Assembly: GCA_965199235.1 (NCBI GenBank)
Contig: CBDAQU010000002.1
Coordinates: 2,914,001-2,978,000 of the forward strand
DNA: 64,000 nucleotides
Reading direction: 5' to 3'
DNA from: BOG-908 sp965199235
Lineage (GTDB): Bacteria; Pseudomonadota; Alphaproteobacteria; Acetobacterales; Acetobacteraceae
Both the position numbers and the translations under genes were made by a program. A model generated the notes under the pieces. The model was given only the letters and a program-made list of their open reading frames with translations. It had not been told where the DNA came from and made no database searches. Positions 8,517-17,114 of this stretch are shown in pieces; the stretch's first letter is position 1, and each line of letters begins with the position of its first letter.

Positions 8517-10178
8517 ATGGCTAAGGTTGAACGTGGCATCGATCAAGACGTAATGACGCCCGGGCTCGACCCTGCTGAGCGTCGTTACCCCGGGCTCAAC
8601 CCCCGGCAGGAGGAGGTCGACGGGCTCACCATCGACTATGACGCCGCCATCAAGCTTCGCGACGGCATAACGATCTACGCCGACATATACCGGCCAGCCG
8701 ACCAGGCGGATCCTCTTCCGGCCGTGCTGTTGTGGAGCGCATACGGCAAGCATTGGCGTTGGCCAGAACCTATGCTTCGTGCTTTCACCAACAACGCCAA
8801 CGTTTCGCGCCATGCTCCGATCGAGTCCCCTGATCCGGCCGTGTGGTGCCCGGCAGGCTACGCGATGGTCGTGCCTGATCCCCGGGGCATCTTCCAATCC
8901 GAGGGAGACGCTACGGCTTGGTCTCCTCAGGAGGGAGACGACATTCACGACACCATCGAGTGGATTGCCGAGCAGCCCTGGTGCACCGGAAAGGTTGGCA
9001 TGGGAGGCGCGTCCTACTTCGCCATCGTGCAATGGTTTGCCGGAGCGACTCGGCCACCTCATCTGGCTGCGCTCATGCCATATGACGGGATGAGCGATCT
9101 CTATCGAGAGGTCGTCTGCCACGGTGGCATTCCGAACGGCGGTTTCGTCAAGTTCTGGAACTCCCAGACCAGAAGTTCCCGAAATCGCGCGGAGGACTGG
9201 GTGAAAGCCATGGAGCTTCACCCCTTCTTGGACGAGTATTGGCAGACAAAATGTCCCGAGGTCGAGCAAATCCAGGTGCCAACCTATGTGATCGCCAGTT
9301 GGTCGGACCATGGCATACACACCAGAGGCTCCCTGTCGGCCTTCACGCGTCTCGGCTCCGAACAGAAATGGCTGGAGGTCCACGGCCGCAACAAATGGGC
9401 GCAGCTGTACACCCCAGAGAGCGTCCGGCGGCAGATGGCGTTCTTCGATCGATTTCTGAAGGACGTTCCAAACGAGGTAGATATTTGGCCGGCGATCCGA
9501 CTGGAAATTCGTGAACGTATCGACGTTGGGGAGGAGCGTGCAGAAGCCGAATGGCCGCTTGCCCGGACGGAGTACCGTCCTTACTTTCTCGACGCAGCAA
9601 CTGCAGCGCTGAGCGCCACGCCGGTAGCCTTGGAGTCGTTCGTCGCTTACGACGCAACGAGTGCCGAGCCGCAGGCGCTCTTCTCCCATACCTTTGCGAC
9701 AGACACCGAACTGACCGGCTATTTCAAGCTGAAGCTTTGGGTGGAGGCTGACGGGGCTGACGACATGGACCTGTTTACGGCCGTCCAGAAGGTCGATCAG
9801 TCCGGGCAGCTCGTGACTTTCTACTACATAACCCGTTTCAAGTTTGGCCACGCCGCGCATGGCTGGCTACGTGTCTCCCACCGAGAACTCGATGCGGAGC
9901 GTAGCCGGATTTATCAACCGGTGCATCCCCACCAGCGTGAAGAGAGGCTGCGACAAGGCGAAATCGTGGCCGTAGAAATCGAAGTCTGGCCTTCCAGCAC
10001 GTTGTTTCGAGCGGGAGACCAGATGCGCCTTGTCATCATGGGAAAGGACACCTTTCCTGAAATGCCCGGTGCCGAAATCACCATTCATCCGCTGACCCGT
10101 AATGCTGGCCGACATATTATCCACACCGGCGGCCGATACGACAGCCACCTGCTTGTGCCGTTCGTTCCCGCCGGCTGA
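8517..10178 (+). CDS. CocE/NonD family hydrolase (peptidase S15-like), apparently catalytically complete
   Basis: A 553-residue alpha/beta hydrolase starting at ATG 8517 with GGGATAGGA just upstream. The nucleophile elbow GGASYFA gives Ser166; the acid is probably Asp264 in ASWSDHG and the base His289 in WLEVHGRNKW. The 25-residue Asp-His spacing is close to that of Rhodococcus cocaine esterase (Asp259/His287). The C-terminal third is the PepX_C-type jelly roll (FATDTELTGYFKLKLWVE, MRLVIMG). No signal peptide is evident, so it is likely cytoplasmic. It is a paralogue of the fused protein at 3651 but lacks that protein's N-terminal domain. Esterase or amidase action on an unknown substrate is inferred. 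Confidence 0.9.
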   Translation: MAKVERGIDQDVMTPGLDPAERRYPGLNPRQEEVDGLTIDYDAAIKLRDGITIYADIYRPADQADPLPAVLLWSAYGKHWRWPEPMLRAFTNNANVSRHAPIESPDPAVWCPAGYAMVVPDPRGIFQSEGDATAWSPQEGDDIHDTIEWIAEQPWCTGKVGMGGASYFAIVQWFAGATRPPHLAALMPYDGMSDLYREVVCHGGIPNGGFVKFWNSQTRSSRNRAEDWVKAMELHPFLDEYWQTKCPEVEQIQVPTYVIASWSDHGIHTRGSLSAFTRLGSEQKWLEVHGRNKWAQLYTPESVRRQMAFFDRFLKDVPNEVDIWPAIRLEIRERIDVGEERAEAEWPLARTEYRPYFLDAATAALSATPVALESFVAYDATSAEPQALFSHTFATDTELTGYFKLKLWVEADGADDMDLFTAVQKVDQSGQLVTFYYITRFKFGHAAHGWLRVSHRELDAERSRIYQPVHPHQREERLRQGEIVAVEIEVWPSSTLFRAGDQMRLVIMGKDTFPEMPGAEITIHPLTRNAGRHIIHTGGRYDSHLLVPFVPAG

Positions 10179-10305
10179 GTCGTCTCGCCAATGCCGCCAC
10201 GCCCGGCTTATTCTTGCGACCAAGCTAAATCCGTAGGAGCACCTGGGCGCTGCCTATCAGCACCGCCCAATGCTGTTCTCTCTGGCTGTTCAAGCGGCGT
10301 GGTGC

Positions 10306-10827
10306 CTACCTCGCGGTGATCGCGTTGAAGAAACCGACGGTCCCTGCTTTGATGTGGCTGCTCAGAACGTTCGTTTTCATGTCGGGATTATGTTCCTGGT
10401 TCGGCTCGGGGACGAGCGGATTGCCGCTCCAAGAAACCAGCCTGCAAACACGTCGTTGAATGCGCCAGCCACGATCGGTCCGAACAAGCTCGTCATCGTA
10501 CCAGCCCGTTCCCAGCCATGACGGCCCACCCTTTGCTGTTTCGCGCACAAGCAGCCAGTTTCCGTAGGCGAATGCGTAAGCCTTATCACCTTCAACATGT
10601 GCCAGTTGGCCCATCATGGTATGCTGGAAGTTGTCCAAAGTGTTGTGGAACTCGGCAAAGGATCGCTTGAAGTCTGCAAGGCCCGACCATCTCGCCCCAG
10701 CCGGACCGAAATCTGCTGTCACGTTCTCCGTAAAGATGCGGTCGAACAGATCCCATTGCCGGGAGTCGAGTGCAAAGCCATAGAGGTTGAGGATCTCGAT
10801 AACAGCCGCCTTGTCATGTTCAATCAT
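10306..10827 (-). CDS. SnoaL-like / NTF2-fold protein
   Basis: A 173-residue protein with a good Shine-Dalgarno (GAGGAG) before the ATG at 10827. The start (IEHDKAAVIEILNLYGFALDSRQWDLFDRIFTE...) and the later WYDDELVRTDRGWRIQRRV are typical of SnoaL-like NTF2-fold proteins, a family that includes small isomerases, dehydratases, cyclases and dioxygenase-beta-like subunits. It is convergent with the hydrolase at 8517 and lies 144 bases downstream of the TonB-dependent receptor on the same strand, so the two may be co-transcribed. The reaction is unknown; an accessory catabolic step is the natural guess. Confidence 0.82.
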   Translation of the reverse strand: MIEHDKAAVIEILNLYGFALDSRQWDLFDRIFTENVTADFGPAGARWSGLADFKRSFAEFHNTLDNFQHTMMGQLAHVEGDKAYAFAYGNWLLVRETAKGGPSWLGTGWYDDELVRTDRGWRIQRRVCRLVSWSGNPLVPEPNQEHNPDMKTNVLSSHIKAGTVGFFNAITAR

Positions 10828-10971
10828 GGTGTTCTCCTCATCGTTACGCCGCTATCCAGTCAAGTCGTGAGAGTTTTCATCCTGTGGCAACCTTAAAGCT
10901 GCATTTGATGCTCAGTCACGGCCCTTACACAGGCGGGTTGCTACACGCATCCAAGACTTCTGGTGTCACTC

Positions 10972-13422
10972 TTAAAATTTATAGCTCCCCTCAAGAAAGA
11001 ACATGCGCGGCATCCCGGGTTGCGCGACGTTGACGCCCAGCGCGGGCCCTGCAGCGATGCCGCCTGTATAATAGGAGTGGTCAAACGCATTGCGGACGTA
11101 GCCGGCCAACGAGAAGCCACTGTTCTTTATGCCTTCCAAAGCGACTCTGAAATTGACGAGTGCGTAGCCGGGGATGATTGTGCCTGGCGCCACGGTGTTG
11201 TTCAAGTTGCTGAAGTAGAACTTCGACTGCGCGAAAACGTCAGTTCGGATGGATGCCCGGCCGAAGTTCTGCGGCATGTCCTCCGACAGTTCCGCAAAAG
11301 CTGATCCAGACCATCTCGGTGTGTCGGCGTAAGGACCAAATAGCGTTGCTTGGCCCAGAACGTTGGTCAGGCCGTTAGTGTACCGAGCGTCCGTGTAACT
11401 GACACTCAGCCCGAGGTCGAGCCACTCGGCCGGACGGATCTCGCCATCGGTCTCGAAGCCGGAGATTTCCGCTTGCGGCACATTGACCGTAATGCCCGAC
11501 ACCGAACCATTGACCGGGTTTATCACGTAGTCAGTGCGCTGCGCGTTATTGACCCATTGGTTGAACGCGTCAGCATTCAGTCGGAACGGTGTGGAGCCAA
11601 GGTGCCCTTCGTATTTCGCGCCAACCTCAACGTCGGTGGTGGTTTCGGGATAGAAGCCCGGACCGCCAGCGCCACCCGTTCCTGGCAGGGACGCCACGGT
11701 GGGGTTGAAGCCCCCGCTCCTAAAACTGTGCCTGGACACGACGTAGAGTAGTAGGTGGGAATTCAACTGCTCCTGCATGCCGAACTGCCAACTCAGCTTG
11801 GTTTCCGACGAAGACTGATGGTTTGAAGCGCCTGCCGGGCTGTAAAGCGCGGACCCGGGAAGCTGAATTGCGGAGTAATCCTCTCCGGTATAGCGAAGCC
11901 CCGCAGTGAAGCCTAATCCTCGCACACCTGTCAGCCGGCTCAGGTCGTACGTTCCTTGCGCATAGCCTGCGTATGACGTGCTCGGAAGCTTGTAGTAATA
12001 GACGCCGTTGATGAGCGGAATCACCGGCGGCAGACCGAGCACGCTGTCGTCGACGCCGCCGTAATTGCTTGAATTCAAGTAGTAGAAGCCTGCGACGTAG
12101 GTGAGTTGATCGTTGAAGGTTTTGCCGAGTATCTGGACTTCCTCGGAGTAGTCGGTACTGTCCATGTTGATGCCCTCGAAGGGCACCAGGTTGAGTTCGT
12201 AGGGAACGCCTCCAGCATCGGTGTAGTCGACCGAGTCCGCGCGATCGAAGCCGAAGATGTTCTTCAGGGTCATGCCGTTGCCAAGATCCACCGTCGTGAT
12301 GTTGGAAACGATGGTGTTGTCGGAACGGTGCAAGTAGCTGCCGGGCGCATCGACATAGTTCGTGCCGTGCAGTTTCTGCTGCCGTAACGCGTCGGCGATC
12401 CCCAGAGGGTCAGCCTTGGGATTGGCTGACAAATAAAGGTCCCAGGCACCCGGAAAGCCGATGACCTTGTCGAGAAACGGGCTGAAGAACTCCTCGCCCG
12501 TAGCATTGAGCGGAGTGCCGTTATTCGTGCTGCCTGGCGCGTATGCGCTGTAGACCTCGGACGGCGTATCCGTGCCGCCCGAATGGATGAAATCGATCAC
12601 CGTGGTGTTCTGCAGCCAATCTGTCGGCTTGATCTCAAGGCTGATGCGCCCCGCCTCATGCAGAACGGTGCCAGGCGTGGTGTCCGAATACACGTCGTGC
12701 ACGTAGCCGGCGCGATGTTCGTAATCGCCGGCGATGCGGAGCAGAACCTTGTCCTGCACCAGGGGAATATTCAGCGCGCCCTGGGTTTCCGTATATCCAT
12801 AATCGCCTCCGCGCGTGGTTATGTAGCCGCCAAAGTCGTTCGACGGCCTCACGCTGGTGATCAGAACGGCACCACCGGTGTCGTTGCGTCCGAACAACGT
12901 GCCCTGCGGGCCTTTGAGCACCTGAATCGACTGCAAATCGTAGAAGGCGGACGCCGAATGCGTGTCGTCCTGCACCTCGTCGAAATACGGCAGCACTCCT
13001 GGCTGCGAGTTGCTGAACACGTCGATCGACTGGCCGCGAACGGCGAAGTTCAGCTGGTTCGAGCTGGTGCCCTGCCGCACCAGGAGGCCGGATACTGCGG
13101 TCTGCAGGTCGGATTCCGTGGTGACGGCCCGTTTCGCCAGCGCCGCAGAGGTAAGTGCCGTGACCGTAACCGGCGTTTTCTCCAGCTTCTCACTGCGTCT
13201 TTGGGCGGTGACCACAACCTGTTCGAGCTGGCCGCTATTCGCGTTCGGCGGCGTGGGTTGAGCCACAGCTCCGGCCGCAGGCTGCGTCTGCGGTGGAGTC
13301 GTTGGGGTTTGTGCATGCGCAAGGAATGGCAGGCCGGCCAAGATCGTTGTTCCGGTCAGACGGCAGAGTTTGCTGCCCACGAAGCTCCTGGTCAGGCACA
13401 ATAGGCTGTTCGGTTTGCGCAT
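10972..13422 (-). CDS. TonB-dependent outer-membrane receptor
   Basis: An 816-residue receptor. The N-terminus carries a signal peptide ending near AHAQ (residues 35-38), then a Pro/Gln-rich linker and a TonB-box-like segment LEQVVVTAQRR. The plug follows (about 75-190: VTALTSAALAKR, VRGQSIDVF, IQVLKGPQGTLFGRNDTGG), then the 22-strand barrel ending in the hallmark aromatic terminus FFLEGSYKF. The sequence style is that of the sphingomonad/Caulobacter receptors that import aromatic or other hydrophobic nutrients rather than classic siderophore receptors. Lying in a catabolic island, it is the likely uptake port for the substrate; the inner-membrane transporter is not visible. Confidence 0.93.
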   Translation of the reverse strand: MRKPNSLLCLTRSFVGSKLCRLTGTTILAGLPFLAHAQTPTTPPQTQPAAGAVAQPTPPNANSGQLEQVVVTAQRRSEKLEKTPVTVTALTSAALAKRAVTTESDLQTAVSGLLVRQGTSSNQLNFAVRGQSIDVFSNSQPGVLPYFDEVQDDTHSASAFYDLQSIQVLKGPQGTLFGRNDTGGAVLITSVRPSNDFGGYITTRGGDYGYTETQGALNIPLVQDKVLLRIAGDYEHRAGYVHDVYSDTTPGTVLHEAGRISLEIKPTDWLQNTTVIDFIHSGGTDTPSEVYSAYAPGSTNNGTPLNATGEEFFSPFLDKVIGFPGAWDLYLSANPKADPLGIADALRQQKLHGTNYVDAPGSYLHRSDNTIVSNITTVDLGNGMTLKNIFGFDRADSVDYTDAGGVPYELNLVPFEGINMDSTDYSEEVQILGKTFNDQLTYVAGFYYLNSSNYGGVDDSVLGLPPVIPLINGVYYYKLPSTSYAGYAQGTYDLSRLTGVRGLGFTAGLRYTGEDYSAIQLPGSALYSPAGASNHQSSSETKLSWQFGMQEQLNSHLLLYVVSRHSFRSGGFNPTVASLPGTGGAGGPGFYPETTTDVEVGAKYEGHLGSTPFRLNADAFNQWVNNAQRTDYVINPVNGSVSGITVNVPQAEISGFETDGEIRPAEWLDLGLSVSYTDARYTNGLTNVLGQATLFGPYADTPRWSGSAFAELSEDMPQNFGRASIRTDVFAQSKFYFSNLNNTVAPGTIIPGYALVNFRVALEGIKNSGFSLAGYVRNAFDHSYYTGGIAAGPALGVNVAQPGMPRMFFLEGSYKF

Positions 13423-13937
13423 CTTCGTTATAGACCCCCTGAATCATTTATCTCTCGGCTACTCCGAGTTGTTTTTCTGGACACTGACAAACCCGCGCAA
13501 TGGCACGCTTGCCGGCCCGCTATCATCTGCGGTGTACCTTGTGGCTATCGGTCATGTGCGATGATGTTGACCGGTGCCGAACGCCTCAGCCTACCGAGGC
13601 GGACGGCGGCGAAACTCCCGTGGACTTTGCCAAAGGCGCCCGACCCGCAAAGGACGAAGCTTCTTGTTTGCTGCATGTGCTTCGGATCGCTCATGCAGTG
13701 ATGGGCCAGCCTCGCGCTGTGCCGCTCACCCATCCACAATCGTTGCGAAAAACCAAACACCTGCAATGGCCAAGACCCCGTCCGACCAATCGTCGGAACG
13801 AGCTGTGTGGCATCATTGTAACGACCCGTCGGGCCTTGCCACGTCCGTGGCGATTGTGGCGATCGTCTCGTATACATAACCTCCCCTCTCCCGATGTCGC
13901 CGGTCAATTCCCGTCATTGCGGGTGCGGCATCAAGTT

Positions 13938-13954
13938 CTGTAATCAAGTTACAG
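13938..13954. promoter_or_regulatory. Palindromic operator candidate, site 3 (perfect)
   Basis: CTGTAA-TCAAG-TTACAG is a perfect inverted repeat with 6-base arms and a 5-base spacer, matching the layout of sites at 3553 and 7032. An ATG lies 5 bases after it, and the divergent TonB-receptor gene starts 516 bases away. It is the best member of the family. Confidence 0.55.
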
Positions 13955-14349
13955 TAGCTATGGCGCGTGGCGGAGTCTCGCGCAAGGGTTTAATGGACAG
14001 CTCGGCGGCCGCGGTTCACGCTGGCTCACGCCGCAAAGTCCGCTTTGATCGGGGGAAAGTTAACCTGGGCAGGCCGAGACAGCGAAGGAACGCTGCGGAC
14101 CCGTGGTGCGCCGACAGCAGTAGTTCAGAGGACGATCAGGCTTTTCTGCGCGAAGCGGTCGGGAAGACAGGTAGGTGGCGCTCGCCCGCGTCATGATTTC
14201 GCAACGGGAGCATACAATCGCAATCCGGCCGCTTGAGGATGGTTTGGCGCTCCACACCTAGAACGAGGAACGGGACTTCAACAGTGCCAAATCGCTGTTC
14301 GAAGATACCACAAGTTCGAGGTCGATCCCGAGGTGGTCAGTCATTGTAC

Positions 14350-14364
14350 ACTATAGTCTATAGT
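14350..14364. promoter_or_regulatory. Odd perfect palindrome ACTATAG-T-CTATAGT
   Basis: A 15-base perfect palindrome in an A/T-rich pocket of non-coding DNA, of the size and style bound by GntR/FadR-type or TetR-type dimers. No gene starts close by on either strand, so it may be a relic of lost DNA. Confidence 0.3.
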
Positions 14365-14422
14365 TCGTGACTGGTTGGCGATGATTGCGAAGTGTGTAAG
14401 GTCGGGCCAGCCACGAAAGTGT

Positions 14423-15080
14423 TCAGACCTGAGACGGGCGATGGCTGGCTGGCTGTGCCCTCGCTCTGTCAGCGACCCAGCCGCCGCAACGCTGCAGGGT
14501 AGGCCCGCAGAGGCCGAGCGCGGTGTTGACGAGGGCAGGGTGTGTTAGCGCCCGCGGGGAGTTCCCCGCCAAGTATTTGCCCGCAACCCAATGCTTGCCC
14601 GCAACCCAAATGCTTGCCCGCAACCCAAATGCTTGCCCGCGACGTTGTACTCCTCAGATAGCAGGCCCAGATCGTTCGCCACCGCCAGCACGCGCTCGAA
14701 TTGTGCCCGGGCCTCCTGCTTGCGTCCCTGCATGTTCAGGCAGTCGGCCATCCAGCAGGAGCAGGCGAGGAACGCGCCTTTGCTCGGCCCGTCCGCCTTG
14801 GCCTTGTTGCGGCGGATCAACCCGCCGTCCGACAGCTCGCGCCGGATGGTCGCGATGGTGGCCGCCATACGAGGATCGTCCGCCGGCAGGAAACCGACCA
14901 GCGGCAGCAGCAGGCTGGCGTCTATAGCCTGGCCGCCATGATGCTGGACGAAACTGCCCAGGCCCTGGTTCCAGCCTTTCCGGCAGACCTCGTCGTGAAT
15001 GGTCTCGATCCGTCGCGATTCAGCAGCGCGGCAGTCTCGCCATCGCCCAGCAGGGCGTTGGCCTCGAGCGGATGGCTCAC
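14423..15080 (-). pseudogene. GH15 glucoamylase/trehalase-type gene, large internal deletion plus repeat insertion
   Basis: The minus strand begins at GTG 15080 with SHPLEANALLGDGETAALLN then RDGS, the GH15 N-terminus. At about 15005-15012 it jumps, in another frame, into the C-terminal catalytic part: IETIHDEVCRKGWNQGLGSF, ASLLLLPLVGFLPADDPRM, then DGPSKGAFLACSCWMADCL and NDLGLLSEEYNVAG. It ends in a further frame with LAGNSPRALTHPALVNTALG. About 400 residues are missing, including the (alpha/alpha)6 core with the first catalytic Glu. The shared octamer CGGATCGA at the junction suggests deletion by short homology. A tandem repeat (14577-14640) breaks the frame again near the end. It follows the SDR gene by 10 bases, so it was once its operon partner. 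Confidence 0.85.
14577..14640. repeat. Tandem repeat of TTGCCCGCAACCCAAATGC units
   Basis: Three consecutive units of 18, 19 and 19 bases plus 8 bases of a fourth, differing by one base (CCCAATGC versus CCCAAATGC). It lies inside the 3' part of the GH15 pseudogene, where it inserts sequence between SEEYNVAG and LAGN and changes the frame. Confidence 0.85.
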
Positions 15081-15090
15081 CTGCCCGGGC

Positions 15091-16086
15091 CTATACCTTC
15101 AGCCGCTTGGCAAGCAGGTGGACGCTGGTCACCAGGCCGATGCCGGCCACGGCCCAGAACGCCGTGCGGTGCCGGTCGGTAAACATTTCCCAGCTGCCGA
15201 GCCTGGACCGGCTGTCGAAACGGCCATGCGCGCCGTAATCGCCTGGCACGGCATTAAACAGGTTGGCCGGCGCGTCGTGCGCCAGCGTCTCGTCGCTGAG
15301 CTGGCCCTTATAGCCGGCAGTGGCGAGATAGCGATCGATCCAGCCCGGGGCGATTCGATTGGCGAGGATCGCCTTCACCGTGGGAAAGCCGACCCAGACC
15401 TCCCGCCGCCTATGGGTGGCGGCGAAAAAGATGGCGCGCGCTGGCACCTCCGGCTCGAAGATCGGCGCCACCGGCTTGGCCTTCATGCCCATCTTGTTCA
15501 GCGCCCAGTCGAATTGCGGCGTGTTCACCGCCGGCAGGTCCACCGTCGTCAGGTGCACGGCAAGCTTGTCGTGGATGATCTCGGAGCGCAGCGAATCGGT
15601 GAAGCCGCGTATCGCGGCCTTGGCTCCGCAATACACGGATTGCAGCGGCACCGACCGGTACGCCAGGGCGGAGCCGACATTGACGATGGTGCCGGCGTTG
15701 CGCGTGCGCATCCGTGCAAGTGCGGCCATCATGCCGTGCACCTGGCCGAGATAGGTGACCCTGGTGCCACGCTCGATCTCCGCCGCGGTGAGCTTGGAGA
15801 CCGGCGCGAACACCGTGGCCATGGCGACGTTAACCCACACGTCGATCGGCCCGAGCTCGGTCTCGGCACGGTCGGCGGCGGCCTCGACGGCCTCGGCATC
15901 GGCCACGTCCGTCGGTATGGCGAGCGCGCGCACGCCGTAGGTCGCGCGCAGGCCGGCAGCGGCCGCCTCCAGCCGGGTCGGGTCGCGGGCCAGGAGGGCC
16001 ACATCGTAGCCCTGCCTGGCAAATTCCTCGACGGTGGCCCGGCCTACGCCGGCGCTGGCACCGGTAACGACGACGATCTTCGGCAT
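15091..16086 (-). CDS. SDR-family oxidoreductase with C-terminal membrane helix
   Basis: A 331-residue protein. The open frame extends further upstream, but ATG 16086 has GAAGGAAA in front and gives a standard Rossmann start (MPKIVVVTGASAGVGRA). Cofactor glycines lie at 9-15, catalytic Ser139, Tyr152 and Lys156 (YCGAK). The NNAG position reads NVAM. Beyond the normal SDR length a C-terminal hydrophobic helix (FWAVAGIGLVTSVHLLAKR) suggests membrane attachment. Such SDRs commonly sit beside GH15 genes; here the downstream GH15 gene is broken. Substrate unknown. Confidence 0.88.
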   Translation of the reverse strand: MPKIVVVTGASAGVGRATVEEFARQGYDVALLARDPTRLEAAAAGLRATYGVRALAIPTDVADAEAVEAAADRAETELGPIDVWVNVAMATVFAPVSKLTAAEIERGTRVTYLGQVHGMMAALARMRTRNAGTIVNVGSALAYRSVPLQSVYCGAKAAIRGFTDSLRSEIIHDKLAVHLTTVDLPAVNTPQFDWALNKMGMKAKPVAPIFEPEVPARAIFFAATHRRREVWVGFPTVKAILANRIAPGWIDRYLATAGYKGQLSDETLAHDAPANLFNAVPGDYGAHGRFDSRSRLGSWEMFTDRHRTAFWAVAGIGLVTSVHLLAKRLKV

Positions 16087-16132
16087 TTGGTTTCCTTCAG
16101 GTGCAGGAGCTGGCGCTTGGTCGGCGTGCTGT

Positions 16133-17107
16133 TCAGGCAACCGGCGCGGCGGCGGCCGCCGGCTTCGGCCGACGCAACTCGATCGCGGGAAAGCCCACGA
16201 TGTCGTACGTAGCGGACGCAACGCCGATCCCGGCGTCGTCCAATGCGGTGATGATCTGCCGGCTCATCGCGTCCTTGACGCCGCGTATGCGGTGCGTGCC
16301 AACCAGGAAACGTACGGTCAACTCCAGCCAGTTATCCGTCAGACGATAGTATACCCGCGGGTCGAGATCGACCGGGTCCACCCCGAACCGCTCCTCCAGC
16401 TCGACCTTCCTCTCCACCGCCATCCCGCTGGCCTCCGTCGCGTGGCGCCCGGCGGCCTCCAGCAGGATGGCTTCGGCGCGGGCACGGTCCGCGGTGTAGG
16501 TGATGGGGATCGCAATCTCCTCCCAGATGAACGGGAAGTCGCGGGTGTAGTTGAATACAGGCTCGGCGAAGATCTTGCTGTTGCTGACGGTGACGATACG
16601 GCCGGTGAACTGGCGCGAGTGCACCCACATGGCAGGCTCGGCGCCCTGCACGCTGGGCGGCTGGCCCATCTCCATGATGGTGGTCTGGACGAAACCAAGC
16701 CGCATGACGTCACCGCGTACCCCGCCCATGGTGATGCGGTCGCCGACGGTGAAGGTGCTGCCGCGCAGGATGACGAAGTAGCCGGCAATGGAAGTGACCA
16801 CCTGCTGCAGCGCGAAGGCTAGGCCGGCGGAGACCAGGCCCAGCGCGGTGGCGAGCCGGGCCGGATCGCTGAACCAGATCGACAGGAGGCCCAGGATCAG
16901 CACCACTGCGGCCAACAGGCTGACGCCCTGCCTGGCCCAGAACTTGACTTGCAGCGGCGTGCCCTTGCCGCCACCGGTCAGCAGGCCGGCCAGCTTGCGC
17001 AGTACCCAGCTCGCCGCCAGCACGACCGCGACGAAAGCCAGCGAGAGCAGCAGCCTGCGCCCGTTCTGGGGAGTCACGCCGACCCAGTCGATGCCGAAGA
17101 TATGCAT
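16133..17107 (-). CDS. MscS-family mechanosensitive ion channel
   Basis: A 324-residue protein with three hydrophobic segments (about 18-38, 57-80, 85-112). These are followed by the MscS pore-lining and beta-domain pattern: LGLVSAGLAFALQQVVTSI, then ILRGSTFTVGDRITMGGVRG and VSNSKIF. The C-terminal cytoplasmic alpha/beta part ends with an Ala/Pro-rich tail. Small-conductance channels of this family open on membrane tension and release solutes after osmotic downshock. It is 46 bases from the SDR gene and 7 bases after the DUF1622 gene on the same strand, forming one probable operon with DUF2254 and DUF1622. Confidence 0.92.
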   Translation of the reverse strand: MHIFGIDWVGVTPQNGRRLLLSLAFVAVVLAASWVLRKLAGLLTGGGKGTPLQVKFWARQGVSLLAAVVLILGLLSIWFSDPARLATALGLVSAGLAFALQQVVTSIAGYFVILRGSTFTVGDRITMGGVRGDVMRLGFVQTTIMEMGQPPSVQGAEPAMWVHSRQFTGRIVTVSNSKIFAEPVFNYTRDFPFIWEEIAIPITYTADRARAEAILLEAAGRHATEASGMAVERKVELEERFGVDPVDLDPRVYYRLTDNWLELTVRFLVGTHRIRGVKDAMSRQIITALDDAGIGVASATYDIVGFPAIELRRPKPAAAAAPVA

Positions 17108-17114
17108 GGCGCTC

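Larger units (their letters stand above)
13423..14422. other. One-kilobase stretch without a supported gene
   Basis: Open frames here (for example 13545-13907 minus and 13894-14196 plus) show no family motifs, and codon use unlike the neighbours. An ATG at 13960 directly follows a perfect palindrome and starts a 78-codon frame (MARGGVSRKG...) that could be the eroded start of an autoregulated repressor, but no helix-turn-helix is visible. The stretch holds two palindromes, described separately. Confidence 0.5.

Noticed and set aside
13960..14196. Open frame starting MARGGVSRKG directly after the perfect palindrome
   Set aside because: The position suggests an autoregulated repressor, but no helix-turn-helix is visible in any frame, so I do not call a gene.
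14577..14640. Possible CRISPR-like array
   Set aside because: The units are directly adjacent without spacers, so it is a simple tandem repeat; no cas genes are present.
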